From positions 256,845,042-256,909,041 of the forward strand of contig CM068375.1 of NCBI GenBank assembly GCA_034769895.1: 64,000 bases of DNA, given 5' to 3'. Source of the stretch: Magicicada septendecula. Lineage: Eukaryota; Arthropoda; Insecta; Hemiptera; Cicadidae. A program made the translations under genes and the position numbers. Positions 33,685-45,253 of the stretch are shown here, piece by piece (the first letter of the stretch is position 1; the number at the start of each line of letters is the position of its first letter). The notes under the pieces were generated by a model, which saw only the letters and a list, made by a program, of their open reading frames with translations, was not told the origin of the DNA and searched no databases.

Positions 33685-34440
33685 CATTAAAATGAAAAAA
33701 TTATAATTTTTTTGCCTGGCAACATAATTATTTTATTTTTAACAATTACCATTGTTTTAAAAAGTTTAAATGAATTTTCAAGTACTTTACTGTTGTTAAA
33801 ACGTAAAAGGTTGCAGGTAAACTACCCCTTCCCTTAACCGATCTTTACCAAAATCAAAAGGCCTTGGTGTTCTCTACAATTCAGAGGTGTATGCAAAAAA
33901 TTATTTGATTCTGTTTAAATATGCGGCAGTTATCGTTCGTCATAGAAACAATTACCCTTGTTAAAACATAAAACGTTGCCGATAAACTACCCCTTTCCCT
34001 TAACCGATCTTTACCAAAAACAATAGATCTTGAGAACTCCATAATTCAGGGCTATATGCGAAACATTATTTGATTCTGTTTGAATTTACGGCTGTTATCG
34101 TTTGCCAAAAAAAATTACCCTTTGATAAAAAAAAGTTGCAGGTAAACTACCCCTTTCCCTCAACCGATCTTCACCAAAAACAATAGGTCGTGAGCACTCT
34201 ACAAATCAGGGCTGTATGCAAAAAAGTATTTGATTCTGTTTGAATTTGCGGCTGTTATCGTTTGCCATAGAAAAAAATCTACAGACAGGCAGACACACAG
34301 ACACACACACAGACACTTTTCGAAAAACGACTTTTTTTCATGTTTTGAGTGTAGTACAATCAGAATCTGCAATAATCTCGAACACGATTTTTTTTGCCAT
34401 CACCATACTTCCATTTCCTTAAGGAATATGGAAGTAAAAG
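33685..34440. repeat. Unclassified interspersed element with three ~163-bp tandem units
   Basis: Three direct units with ACTACCCC at about 33822, 33987 and 34147 (spacings 165 and 160). Each contains AACCGATCTTTACCAAAA and TATTTGATTCTGTTT. They are followed by a GACA/CACA-rich patch (34272-34316), CGAAAAACGAC, and an imperfect palindrome near 34406-34437 (ACTTCCAT...ATGGAAGT). The first ~95 bp match 8460-8545 near the Helitrons. The CCGATxTTxACCAAA core resembles the ACCGATTTCAACCAAAC units in Helitron B, suggesting a non-autonomous DNA transposon of related design. Confidence 0.5.
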
Positions 34441-35094
34441 AGTCTATTAATGTGGCTAGAAACACAAGTGCATCCTTAACGATTCCATGATTCTACAACT
34501 TTGTTTGACATTAAAATAGTATTCAAATTAACGAGAAAAGAAAGCTCACCTCGGAATATGTTTAAATGGAGATTTACTAGCACGTTTTAAGGACCACATA
34601 ATTTTTCTTGTATATTAAAAAAAAATTGTAACGAATTTTATCGAAGTAATTGCCTAGCAACTGCACAATAATTCTCATAATAGTGTTGGCATTTATATTT
34701 TAAAGTTCACGCTTTCGTTTCCGATAACCATTTTTAAACACTTTTTTAAAAACATTGTAGAATTTTTTTTCCAAGATTATTTTATAAAACCTCAGAGAAA
34801 TTACTATACATGGCCACGTGTTGGAAAAGGCTTATAGGACCGCTCTAAAATGTGCCGTGTATCTCTCTAAACGTTTTGTGTAAGGACGTTCTTGAAAAAA
34901 CAGGAAACCAAAGCTTCAGATTTCTAGTTTTTAAACTTCTAGATTATATCGATGAGATGCTCGTACATATGCAAAATCTTTAAAATCTGTAATTTGTTAA
35001 ATGATCATTTATCTTCTGATAATATTGGTGAGCAACGGCTTTAAGAATTACCACAATTCTCTAGTTGCTAGGGAGAATACCACCTTGTTATGAA
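34441..35094. other. AT-rich, nothing recognised
   Basis: No coding frame of note, no repeat unit and no RNA-gene pattern. Confidence 0.4.
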
Positions 35095-35400
35095 AAATTT
35101 GGTGGAGTAGTAAGCAGTGGGCTTGGCCACTAGCTAGTAACCTAGGAGTCCTGGGTTTGAGTTCCGTGGAACACCATATAGGCCTATCAAGATGCGTTTT
35201 TCAGCTCTCAAATCAACTCAGCCTGTGGAAATGACTACCGGGCTTAATATACTGGAATGATAATAGGTAAATGAATCGTATTGCTGGCCACAGTAATTTT
35301 CTTATGCCAAACAGCTTACATAAGGTAGCCTAGCCTACCTTGCCTGACTTGTAGGTGGTAATAAAGGCTCCCTATTATCATCATTATTATTATCATTTTT
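35095..35400 (+). mobile_element. tRNA-derived SINE
   Basis: A pol III-type head with an A-box-like block around GGAGTAGTAAGCAGTGGGC and a B box, GGGTTTGAGTTCC (about 35152-35164), is followed by a tRNA-unrelated body. It ends in a simple A/T-rich repeat, TATTATCATCATTATTATTATC (35370-35395). The spacing of boxes and 3' tail fits a SINE. A similar phrase, GGGCTTGGCCACTAGC, recurs at 35562, so a second partial copy may follow. Confidence 0.55.
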
Positions 35401-35616
35401 TTAGATAGGGAAAATTTTTAAAAGGCACAAGGCAGGTGGCTAGGCTATCTGGTAGCGTGGGATTGTGGGATTAACCACTAAAAACCCATTTTTGTCTACG
35501 ATCCTCAAGCCGGGACCTGGAGTCTGTATGCTTAGCTCAGCGAGAGCTACCATGTATGACTGGGCTTGGCCACTAGCCTTCTTACTTCTTATCATGTATG
35601 ACCCGCTTTCTTCTTA

Positions 35617-37545
35617 CTAACACGGGTCGGACAAATTCCCTTCGTCTTTCTTACGAAGTAGAATACACTCTGTGTACACTGAAATTGCTTTCCAATTGCC
35701 TGCACTCTGAAGCATCAGTCCAGCAGTGCTATCAGGACTGAAAAACCTTGACCTGACGTTCAGACGGTCATACTCGAAACGTAAGCACTCGAAGAAAGTG
35801 TGAAAAGCACTGTCTCTCTACGATGTGCAGTACTCGCATTGAGGAGATACCACTCTTCCCATTAGGTGGAGATAGTCATAAAAATATCCATGGCCTGTCA
35901 GGTAGTGCGTGGGGTAAGTTTACCTCCCCATGGTTGCTCTCCGTCTACAGTCCGAAATTCCTGATGAGTCTTGCCGTCCTGTGATCTGTGGTGTATTCGT
36001 ACTACCTTTGCTGCCATAAGTTCATAATATGAACACGGTCCTGAATACCTGCCTCTAGTCTGCCAAGATCTCCACTGTGGGCGTAGATAAATTTGCACTC
36101 TTGTGTCACGAGATCTATCGTGATGATGCTGGCCACCACCACAACTCCCAGCTCCAACATGCTTCTACAAGAGTACACAATTCTCAATGCTCCTCGCCGC
36201 TGGACAGAAGCCATGTGTATACTGTACTTTCGCACCAAAGTAGCATCGGCCTAAAATTCCGCTCCGTATAGCAGGACAGACTGCACCGATAACACCAGCA
36301 GCTTCTCTGACTCGGAAAATGCCCTTCAGTATTGGCAATCAGTCTACTAAGTGAAGGAGTCACCACAGCCGCTTTATTCCACGCCTCCTGGAAATGGGTC
36401 TCAGAAGATGAGCTTACAGTCAAGCGCTACCCCCCAGGTACTGGGCCGCTTCACCTCCTACTCCTAATTACTGTAGGTATCCTTGTCTTAGTCAGCATGA
36501 CGGTCTCGGTCTTCGGTATCGCCAGCTGGAGAACGTCACTTGTCGTCCACCCAATGACTCGACGCACGACTTTTTTCAGCTTCATGCATAAAGGAAACAC
36601 TCCAGCGTTGAGCATCCACAACCAGATCAGAGAGTTGAGCATCCTGCGCTGAGCAGAAGATCCGGTCAGCTGCTAGCTTCTACCTTCAGTACCTCTGCTG
36701 TGACACAATGCGGACTAAGGGCCTTGCCATTCTTCACTGAGGCCGCCGCGCTAAACAACTCCACTTTACTGAACAAAGAGATATTTTGTGCCTCCACCGG
36801 TGTAGGACAAGTGCGAAAAAGGGTGTCCACTATGTTCTCCATGGTTACCGCATCCATCATGGTAATAGCTCTAAGGGTACCAAGCTTGTAAATGACCAGT
36901 TAGTATGCCTTGCCCCAAGGATCGCGGTTAACCTCCTCGCATAGTTAGCCTTACATTGACGAATCGCCTTCACGACGTCTTGCTTAGCGGCCTTGTACAC
37001 TTCGGATTTTTCTGAGATATTTGGGCTATTCCAAGCGCGTTTTGCCTTCCTCCTGAGCTTCATTTTAGTCTCAGATCAGCTATGTGGTCGGAACACCAAT
37101 AAGCCTTGCGTTTGCCTCTCCATAGCTTCCTCCGGGGCATTGAATCGTCGCATGTTTGCTGTATAAGTTGGGAGACATTTCTTACTTTGGTTTCCACTTT
37201 CTCCCGGTTTAATGTTGTCTGTGATCGAACTGATAGCCCTCAGTGCTGCTTTGCAGGGACTCAATGAGTCTCACAGTATCACGTTTTGCGGCATTCCAAC
37301 CGAGTGTGCGCTGAGTCAAGAGCTTTGCGCAGATATAGTTCTATACTGTAGCTGATACGTGATGTACTCATGATCGCTACCTGAGTAGACATCCATCACC
37401 ATCCAGTCTGCCACTCAAGGTGCTAGACCTAGTCACTGAAGCCCGGTCTTCGAAAGGTCGGTGAGTTCCCCTTACACAAGCAAGCCGACCCTGGACGCTA
37501 TCTCTAGAAGCAACTTTCCCCTGGACATCCAATCTGTTTGGGGTA
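35617..37545 (-). pseudogene. R1-like LINE ORF2, internally deleted and frameshifted
   Basis: Minus-strand remnant of a non-LTR retrotransposon. Reading from the right: the end of an APE-type endonuclease with SDH in VYSGSDHEYITYQ (about 37370-37410), LGWNAAKRD, PEEAMERQTQG, a charged linker (LRRKAKRAW...VYKAAKQDVVKAIRQCKANYARR), and the start of the RT region (KVELFSAAASVKNGKALSPHCVTAEVLK, about 36690-36790). The catalytic RT block is missing. The sequence resumes after the YADD motif with LQLAIPKTETVMLTK (about 36480-36540), then the thumb (VQRRGALRIVYSCR, about 36180) and a C-terminal zinc-finger-like tail (LTGHGYFYDYLHLMGRVVSPQCEYC, then HTFFECLRF, about 35760-35910), ending with a TAG at about 35617. 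The tail pattern is like R1/LOA-group elements. Roughly 1 kb of RT seems lost, and several stops occur. Confidence 0.8.
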
Positions 37546-37689
37546 TCCTCATATTAACAATAATTATTATTACTATTGCTATTACTATTATCATTATTAT
37601 TGTTACTAGTATACAAAATGTATAGCTCTTAGCATACAGAAGACATTTTTATATACAATTATAAAATATCAATAATTTCTTTCTTTTAG

Positions 37690-38880
37690 AGTTAGTGAAG
37701 TTTCTGCATGAGTTGATGTTGGATGTGTGGCTGACAGAAACAATGCCGACGGACTGTTATAAAACCGTAATCTACCCAAGCCATAAAAAGGGTGACGAAC
37801 TAAAAACTTAAAACTATAGAGGGATTCCTTTGCTTCCGTGTGTTTATATTATCTTATCATCTATTCTTTACCAAAAGATTGTACCTTTTTTCCAATTTTG
37901 TTAGTTTTATTAGCGCATATCTTAACAACAACTTTGTCACTACTTATTGCCACACTGCTAAATACTTCGTTCTTGACGAGGCCTTTCGGTGTCTCTACCA
38001 TCTTCAGGTCTTAAACGTTTAAGGCATGAAGATGGTATTTAAGACCTCACCGAAAGGCCTCGTCAAGAACGAAGTATTTAGCAGTGTGGCAATAAGTAGT
38101 GACAAAGTTGATTTTACCTTTTGCTGAACGAAAAATTGGTGTTTATCAGGCCGGTTTCAGGAAGGAAAGGGGAACTACGGACCTGATTTTCACAATGCGT
38201 TTGTTGCTGGAGAGAGCAAGAGAATACAGGATACAGACATACCACCTATTCATTGACTTTTGACAAGTGTATGACAGCATTATAAGGGAAGAATTAATTC
38301 AGGTCCTGTTGGAAATGAGAAACCCAGCGAAAGTTGTACGAATGTTCCAGCTAACAATGAAAGAAATACGCTGCATGATACGTATACAAACTAACGTCTC
38401 TGAAGACTTTGAGACACGTAAAGGTCTTAGGCAGGGTGATGGTTTAGCTTGTTTATTATTCAATCTTGTTTTGGAGAGTGCAGTGAGGGAATCTGGGTTA
38501 CAGGTTGGTGGAACAAACAATATTCAACAGGTCCGTTCAGCTATTATCATATGCTGATGATATTGACCTTATGGGCCGGTCTTATGCTGCGGTGAGTGAT
38601 GCATTCCTTGCATTGGATGGAGCTGCCAGAAGAGTTGGCCTGGTAGTTAATGAAGCCAAGACAAACTATAAGCGCACCCAACTACATCAAAATGAAACAC
38701 AAGAGGCGCAGGTTATGATTGGCACCCACGTTTTTGACTGTGTTAATGCGTTCACATGTCTTGGCACGTTAGTGACTGACAACAACGAAATTCAATCGGA
38801 GGTTTGCGAAGAATAAAAACCTTCACGTACCTTTTGTGTAGTACTGGAAGTTCAGATGGTCTCAGTTTGTTATTAAACTG
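37690..38880 (+). pseudogene. RTE-like LINE reverse transcriptase, interrupted by a fold-back insertion
   Basis: Plus-strand RT fragment. Before the insertion it reads MPTDCYKTVIYPSHKKGDEL and NYRGIPLLP (about 37742-37840). After it come PFAERKIGVYQAGFRKERG and IFTMRLLLERAREYRIQTYHLFIDF (about 38115-38265), a TGA, YDSIIREELIQVLLEM, then GLRQGDGLACLLFNLVLE (about 38430-38480). A +1 shift follows, then the catalytic LLSYADDIDLMGRS (about 38540-38580), VGLVVNEAKTNYKR and FTCLGTLVT. The wording around the catalytic box is typical of the RTE clade. No endonuclease is left upstream of 37690. Stops and the 233-bp interruption (37877-38109, including one target repeat) make it a dead copy. A short open frame at 37840-38022 is partly insertion and not a gene. 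Confidence 0.85.
37890..38109. mobile_element. Fold-back (hairpin) insertion of PLE-end type, 13-bp target duplication
   Basis: 220 bp inserted into the RTE RT frame and flanked by GATTGTACCTTTT (37877-37889) and GATTTTACCTTTT (38110-38122). Arms of 62 bp (37930-37991 and 38048-38109) are near-perfect reverse complements, and inner sequence (TACCATCTTCA / TGAAGATGGTA) also pairs. Arm sequence (CTGCTAAAT, GACGAGGCCTTTC, CCATCTTCAGGTC) matches the hairpin at 52911-53142 and the single arm at 29891. No coding capacity; presumably moved by a PLE enzyme. Confidence 0.8.
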
Positions 38881-38954
38881 TTAAGTTTTCAAAAACAGTA
38901 TGACTGCACTGTTGGTTATTAAGTGAGCTAATTTGATTTTATTTGGGCGCCATA
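38881..38954 (-). other. Short segment with tRNA-Lys-type primer binding site
   Basis: On the minus strand the 10 nt TGGCGCCCAA (plus 38952-38943) match the start of a primer binding site complementary to the 3' end of tRNA-Lys as used by many gypsy-like elements. They lie 2 nt downstream of a possible LTR end (38955). Only a short internal remnant follows before the LINE tail. Confidence 0.4.
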
Positions 38955-40552
38955 TGGAATTTCTGGTTAATATTCCATGAAAAGAATTTATTCGAATAAT
39001 AAAATAAATAATTTTGATTGATGTTAACTTATTTGTTGATTGAGTAATTAAAATAATATCGTTAATTGATTTCCTTCTTGTCTATTTATTTAATTTTAAC
39101 TGTTGGCGCTCCACACGTCCAAATAGCCAACTTGACTGGTTGATTGCGTTGATTCGCAACTCGTTTAATTGAAAAAAATAATTAATCACTGTTTCAATAA
39201 TTACTGACAATGTTTGTTAATTCACAATTTACTCGTTTATTGCTCACTATTTGCTTATCTCAACTTAATACATTCAAATTAATAAGAATAACGGATTACA
39301 ATCTATCCGGCTTTAAACTATCCTAACCCAGTGGGTTGGCAATGATAACTCTGATATTAATTGGTTGTTTGTTTACAAATATTTCATACCTCAAGGGTGG
39401 TTTCTTTTAAATTACAGGATAACACACCTATGCCTTGCGTTACAATGCTATTACAAGAATTGAAGTTAATATGTTAGACACCTTTACTAATTTAAATCGA
39501 TTGACGAAAAGTTCGTCTAACCTCGACAAGTTTGAGGTTACCTACGGTAATCCTAATACATGAATTCTTATATTCGGAATAGTATAATTCCTCTAAAAAA
39601 ATAAAGACAGTGCTTAGTACTTATGGTATTATTGTTTTTGCGTTAGTATACAGGTGTATTATTTTTTATAGTACTAACATATTATTCATACACAATGTAA
39701 ACATATGGCACTGTACTCCCTGTATTATAATCGCATGGATTATTTCTTAATACACTTTACGACGGGTACACTGATCGTATTTCACTGCACTGTTTACACG
39801 TATGAACGAATATGACTTCTTGAATAATTATTTACTTGGTTAAGTATTTAGCCTAACCTCGTTCTTTTAATTCGCACCTCTAGTAAAGATAACACTACTG
39901 GTTTCTATATTTAATATTACCTTGTGTATCCGGGACACTGGTGCTCCTCCTTGCAACTTCAATGTTTTTTTTTAAAACTACGCGTTTTGGGACTCATGGT
40001 CCCATCATCAGGTTGGTAAAAAAACAAGAATCACTCACATGGAGTACGTCAACTTAATAAGATATAAATAAAAAGTTTCACTCGCACATACCGCGTGTAT
40101 ACAATTACACATCTACACGATGCGCATCGTATCGGAACTTGCAAGCGACTAACCCGGATACACAAGGTAATATTAAATATAGTTAGTTATATGCAACTTG
40201 GAGATCACAACACAATATGTACTACTGGTTTCGATGCACTTTAATAGATAGATAGATAATAGATCAACTTCTTCACTGTTGATTAATAATTTCTGATGAT
40301 ATTTTTGGTCTGGAGTCGTAGTAGCTGATCGAATGGAATTTGACAAAATGTGTGTTGTGTACTCTCGCTTCTGTATATATAGTCTGTTGAGATCGACGCT
40401 AGGCTTCGCTAACTGATTTCTAAGGTAATTCCTGATTGGTTGAAAATGATGTCATGATGAGGTCATTCTATTTTTAGCCATTACATAATTGTATTTAGCG
40501 TGAGTCTGGCGTTGTTATTATTATTACTTGTATCCATTCAAAATTCACAACA
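38955..40552 (-). repeat. Probable LTR of a retrotransposon, minus strand, carrying a nested PLE derivative
   Basis: On the minus strand it would begin TGTTGTGAATTTTG (40552) and end AGAAATTCCA (38955), giving TG...CA borders, followed by a tRNA-Lys-like primer site. A promoter-like block is visible on that strand: CAACCAATCAGG (about 40442-40431), then ACTATATATACAG (about 40386-40374). Without the 315-bp nested element and one target repeat it is about 1.27 kb. No second LTR or pol gene is present, so it may be a 5' LTR remnant. Borders are inferred from terminal dinucleotides and PBS, not from a second copy. Confidence 0.45.
39906..40220. mobile_element. Small PLE derivative, inverted ends, 12-bp target duplication
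   Basis: 315 bp between two copies of ACTACTGGTTTC (39894-39905 and 40221-40232). The first 29 bp (39906-39934) are the exact inverse of 40153-40181, followed by a tail with ATGCAACTTGGAGATCACAACAC, similar to the tail after the right arm of the large PLE. Read on the minus strand it carries CTGATGATGGGACCATGAGTCCC then AAAACGCGTAG, the PLE 3' UTR motif, and a GATGCGCATCGT palindrome also present in the large PLE (29658). It has no coding sequence. Confidence 0.75.
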
Positions 40553-42262
40553 TTTATTGTATTTATGTTTCTATCTCAGTTATTTTAATTACAAATTAGG
40601 TTCTATAATTAGCATCGTATTGCTTGTTTCTTTCTTGTTATTTTGATATGAATTGAGGCCACTTTGGTTATATCTTTTATTATTAAATTCTATTTTAATA
40701 ATAGCCTATTCTAAATAATGCATTGTTTTCAAGCGCCGTCTGCTAAATGTTGCAGATTCGATTTTAATATTTTTTACTATTTATTCAACTCTCCTTAATT
40801 TCTATTTTGAACATAATTATTTTATTGAAATGAACATATTATTATTTATAATTGCTGCATCCAGCTGAACATTATTAATCATTATTACACATTTGTTGAT
40901 TATTATTTATAGACTTCCTTACTTCACTATTCTTTTTTCAACATTATTCTTATTTCCTATACTTATAATATTACACATGGTATGGTGATTTACACCTTTT
41001 TCGTTATTATTATTACTATATCTCCCTATGCTTTGTAGGGTTTCTACATGATTATGATTTTCATGAATTGTTTGGGTCATCATTGGTTTGTTATCATTTC
41101 AATTTTGTCTTCATTATAGACTCCACATAAGTTGTGTGTCTTTACTTTGAGTTTTTACTATATTAGTTATTACTCATTGAGTAATCTCAACTCATCTTAA
41201 GACATTCTTTTGGTCTACATATTTCATTATAAGGTTTTGTTCCTTGACTGATAATATATCTTTTTACATATTTTATATTCTTATAACATTATTTAAATAC
41301 ATTTAGTTGTTACGTTGATGGTGACATTTAGATCATATCATTATTATAACATATACAATTTGTTCTCTCATTACCTTTCATAGTTCATGATTAACAATAA
41401 TATATTTCTTTTATGTTTGTCATTCAAATCAATACTTTGCCATTATTCAGCTAATGTGCTGTTTCTAATAATACATGTTAGAAATATCGTTTCTGACATC
41501 TTTTACTTATGCTATTTGACTGGGTTTATTAATGGTTTGTTAGGCTCACTTAAACAGTCTATTTGGGAACTAGTTTTGTCAATTCGTCTCTGTCAAATTG
41601 TCTGTTTATATTGTAGTGTCATTTTGTGCTGATAGTAGTTTTACTACTGTTCACTTGAAGGTCTTATTTCCTTTCATTCTTTGATGGTTTATAATTTTAT
41701 TCCTATTATATTCTTCCTTGTTACCTATACTTGGTTCTTACTCATAATTATTCTGGTATTATTCACTCTTCTGGTAGTTTTAAGAGTATGGAACGTTTTG
41801 TGACGTTACAACGCATGTATCCACAGGAACATCTGTAAACATATGGTTGTAGACCTTTTGGGCAGCCCATAGTAATGCACGGAAATTTAATTCTAGCACA
41901 AATGTTTAGAGGAGATTCAGCAATAAAGTAGCTCTAATAATCAGGAAATATTCTATACTTTTATTAAATGCGAACGTAAATTATATTACAGGGCGAATGA
42001 ATATGCGACCGTGTGTGCAAATTGCTTATTAACACGACTGAACCGGAACAAATAACAGAGGTAAAACATTTGTGATCATTAATTATATGTGTTAATAAAT
42101 AAACATCATAATAGAATCATAGAATATGTAATTATTTACTCCCAAACATATGTAATGTGAGTTAATATTAATGCACGAGGTATATTCTAAACTTAATTTC
42201 TGATAGGCTAAAAAGAGAAATGAAAGTTGAGAAAATATTTTTCTCATGCAAATGTTATATGC
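40553..42262. other. Very AT-rich DNA, nothing recognised
   Basis: T-rich on the plus strand with many short open stretches (for example 41387-41632, 81 codons, hydrophobic by composition). No protein family, repeat unit or RNA gene is evident. Confidence 0.4.
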
Positions 42263-42266
42263 ATAT

Positions 42267-45243
42267 TGTAACCCCTCTTTCAACTTTTAGACTTTATAAA
42301 AAAAACCTTTTTTTTTATTTATTTTTTTTTTTTGAAAGAGGGGTCACTAGTTATTTAAAACTAGGCCAGAGCCTAGGGAAGCCAAAACTGCGCTGGGTCC
42401 GGTATGACGGGACTTGCAATTAAACTCGTTGTTTAGCAACAATAACAATTTTATTCACTATTTCCAATAACATGCAAGTATCACTCCCTGTCATTACACT
42501 CCTCTGAAAATATGCACGTATCATCTCATCAAATTATAATGCATGTAAACATCAGCATAATAGTATCTCCCAAATATAAATAAATATAACATCAATCAAT
42601 ATAAATACATAAATACACATAAATAAATAGTTACATAAATACACATAGCGCACACTTATCGCTATACACACATATATATACTACACACATGTTCACCTGG
42701 CAGGCAGCTCATAGACATTTAACCATGCCGCCGAAGAATACCATCTTCAGTATCAGTGACCTAGATCCCCATCCCAAACTACTGTAAAAGGGTAAAGTGC
42801 CCAGCCTCCATAAAAAAACCTTCATAAACCAATCCATTAACCAGTCCGGTCATGACTGCTTGCAACCAATGAAATTATCACAAGAATTCAAAATTTTAGA
42901 AAGGTTCCCCCAGATAGGACTGCGCCATGGCCAGGTCAACATGGCTGCACGGCCGTACGAATGTATAACAGAATTTATGATTGGAAGTAAGAATCAATAG
43001 TGTACTCATATTAACAACTGAACTAGTAGTACACTGGCTATGGCAGTAAAAGAAACTGAATGAAATTTCACTTATATTGAATTATTACTGAGTTAAGATA
43101 ATTCTTATAAAATATATATAATACGGTTTATGATTGAACCAATAGTGTGCTCATATTAACAACTGAACTAGTAGTACACTGGCTATGGCAGTAAAAGAAA
43201 CTGAATGAAATTTCACTTATATTGAATTATTACTGAGTTAAGATAATTTTATAAAATATCTATAATACGGTTTATGATTGAACCAATAGTGTGCTCATAT
43301 TAACAACTACTGAACTAGTAGTACACTGGCTATGGCAGTAAAAGAACTGAATGAAATTTCACTTATATTGAATTATTACTGAGTTAAGATAATTTTTATA
43401 AAATATATATAATACAGTTTATGATTGAACCAATAGTGTGCTCATATTAACAACTGAACTAGTAGTACACTGGCTATGGCAGTAAAAGAACTGAATGAAA
43501 TTTCACTTATGCTGAATTATTACTGAGTTAAGATAATTTTTATAAAATATATACAATACAGTTTATGATTGAACCAATAGTGTGCTCATATTAACAACTG
43601 AACTAGTAGTACACTGGCTATGGCAGTAAAAGAACTGAATGAAATTTCCCTTATATTGAATTATTACTGAGTTAAGATAATTTTTATAAAATATATGTAA
43701 TGACAAATTTAATTAAAAAAACTTTATAACATCAGCCCCTAATAAAACACATTTGAGGTGTTCCTACAGAATTGGCTTGGCCACAGGCGAGGCCATGCGC
43801 ACCACCAGATCCAGCAACCTAAAATATGCTATAGACCTGTTACTAACGGCACCTACGGGTGACGTCCACAGGTTACAGCACCTCCCCAAACCTTTAAATA
43901 AAAAAAAAAAAAACGAAACGCATATAGCTATGAATACCCTTAATCAATGCAAGCATAATTCACCTTCCCCCCCCCCCCGATAAATCCGTAATTTTAAGTC
44001 ACACACACTTTTACCCTTAAAGAAAATTTCGCAGCAAAATTCGGTAGCGCATGACCCCGTCCGGGCTCACACTTACTCAGGGGGGCTTAAGCCTTAGTAA
44101 AATACACTGACAAAATTTACAAGCACTAATTGTCTCGCTGGACTTGTGTCCCAACAACTTTAACTGGAGATGTTCCAGGAAGAGAATAAGATGTTCTACA
44201 TTGTAGAGGCCAAAATATAGATAAATGGGTTAAATGTCACCTGGTAAAATCCGGCACAAAACCTGACGTATTGTCCATTTCTTCCTCCCGACGGCACAGA
44301 CGGAGAATCACTCGTGTAATACCATTGGTGGCAGATGTTCGGCCACCCGCTGAAGTGGATCGAGAATCGTCTTAGGTCGGGAACCCTGAACAATTATATA
44401 TATTGACAATTACTCAAATGTTACCCAATTCACGATCCCCCTAATATTCATGACTCCAGCATAATTCACACACTACCACATGCTCAGATTAAAAGAAAAT
44501 TTTGAAATTTTAAGAAAGCACAGAAATTACCTTCAGTAAAAAAAATTTAGAATTAAATGACTAGTATTTATAGACAGTTCGTCAACTAAATAAACCCTTA
44601 TTACAATCTCGAGATGAGTGGCCAACTTAAACAGGTTCATAATACATATACAATTTCATATACCTCTACATTTAGTTAATAAAACATTCTCTTACGCCCC
44701 CCCCCCTTTGATTATAATGAAATTAGTATGATATAATTAGGAAAAATACACAGCCATAATTACTTTATAAATACTTTAGCTCAGTTAGTGTTAACTTTCA
44801 AGACATCCATACACAGAATTTAACCCGCGCTTGCCACGTGGTGACTTTCGTATATATATCGCATTGCATCGGCATTAATTTAAGCTAAATAACAATTCTT
44901 TTATTAAATAATAAATAAGTTACCTTGAACAGACTTACCGAAGAGTCGCGTAGTCGATTATCTAGTCATGATAGATTTTAGCAGACCCAAAAAGAAAATC
45001 AAACTGGTGGCCGCCGGAAGAGAGAGAATGGTTGCTGCGTCACGTTCGGCTGCCTGGTGAGTACTGCTCAGAGCAGCGACATGTAAAACGCTGCGTATCA
45101 CTCCGCATAGAGCGCGCACAGATCGGCAACAAAGCATGCAGATAACAGCGTATACTCCGCTCAAATAATTAATTCACAAACCCCCGCAATGACCGTCACA
45201 TAATTAACTGGGAAAAGGGCAGAGTATTCCAAAACTCGGCACA
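42267..45243 (-). repeat. 3' LTR (2977 bp)
   Basis: Nearly identical to 48890-51569. Contains five units of a ~145-bp tandem repeat (starting about 42994, 43139, 43284, 43431, 43575). It has an inverted pair CCCCTCTTTCAA/TTGAAAGAGGGG near its left edge, around A and T runs, and C-runs at about 43968 and 44697. Open frames shared by both LTRs (for example 44393-44196 and 45164-44958, minus) are short and lack recognised domains. Confidence 0.9.
42994..43700. repeat. LTR minisatellite, 5 units of ~145 bp
   Basis: Units begin CAATAGTGT(A/G)CTCATATTAAC and include CACTGGCTATGGCAGTAAAAG and GAATTATTACTGAGTTAAG. The 5' LTR has only three units (49619, 49764, 49908), which explains nearly all of the 297-bp length difference between the LTRs. 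Confidence 0.9.
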
Positions 45244-45253
45244 CCCCCACTCC
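45244..45253 (-). other. Polypurine tract of the LTR retrotransposon
   Basis: On the minus strand GGAGTGGGGG lies immediately before the 3' LTR start TGTGCCGAG. A purine run abutting the LTR is the expected primer site for plus-strand DNA synthesis. Confidence 0.7.

Noticed and set aside
35540-35565. tRNA-like wording (TTAGCTCAGCGAGAGCTACC)
   Set aside because: Only a D-arm-like phrase; no acceptor stem, anticodon arm or T-arm could be folded around it. Treated as part of SINE-derived sequence.
43753-43983. Plus-strand frames present in both LTRs (also 42797-43000, 49421-49624, 50086-50274)
   Set aside because: Conserved only because the LTRs are duplicates; antisense to the element and of no known family.
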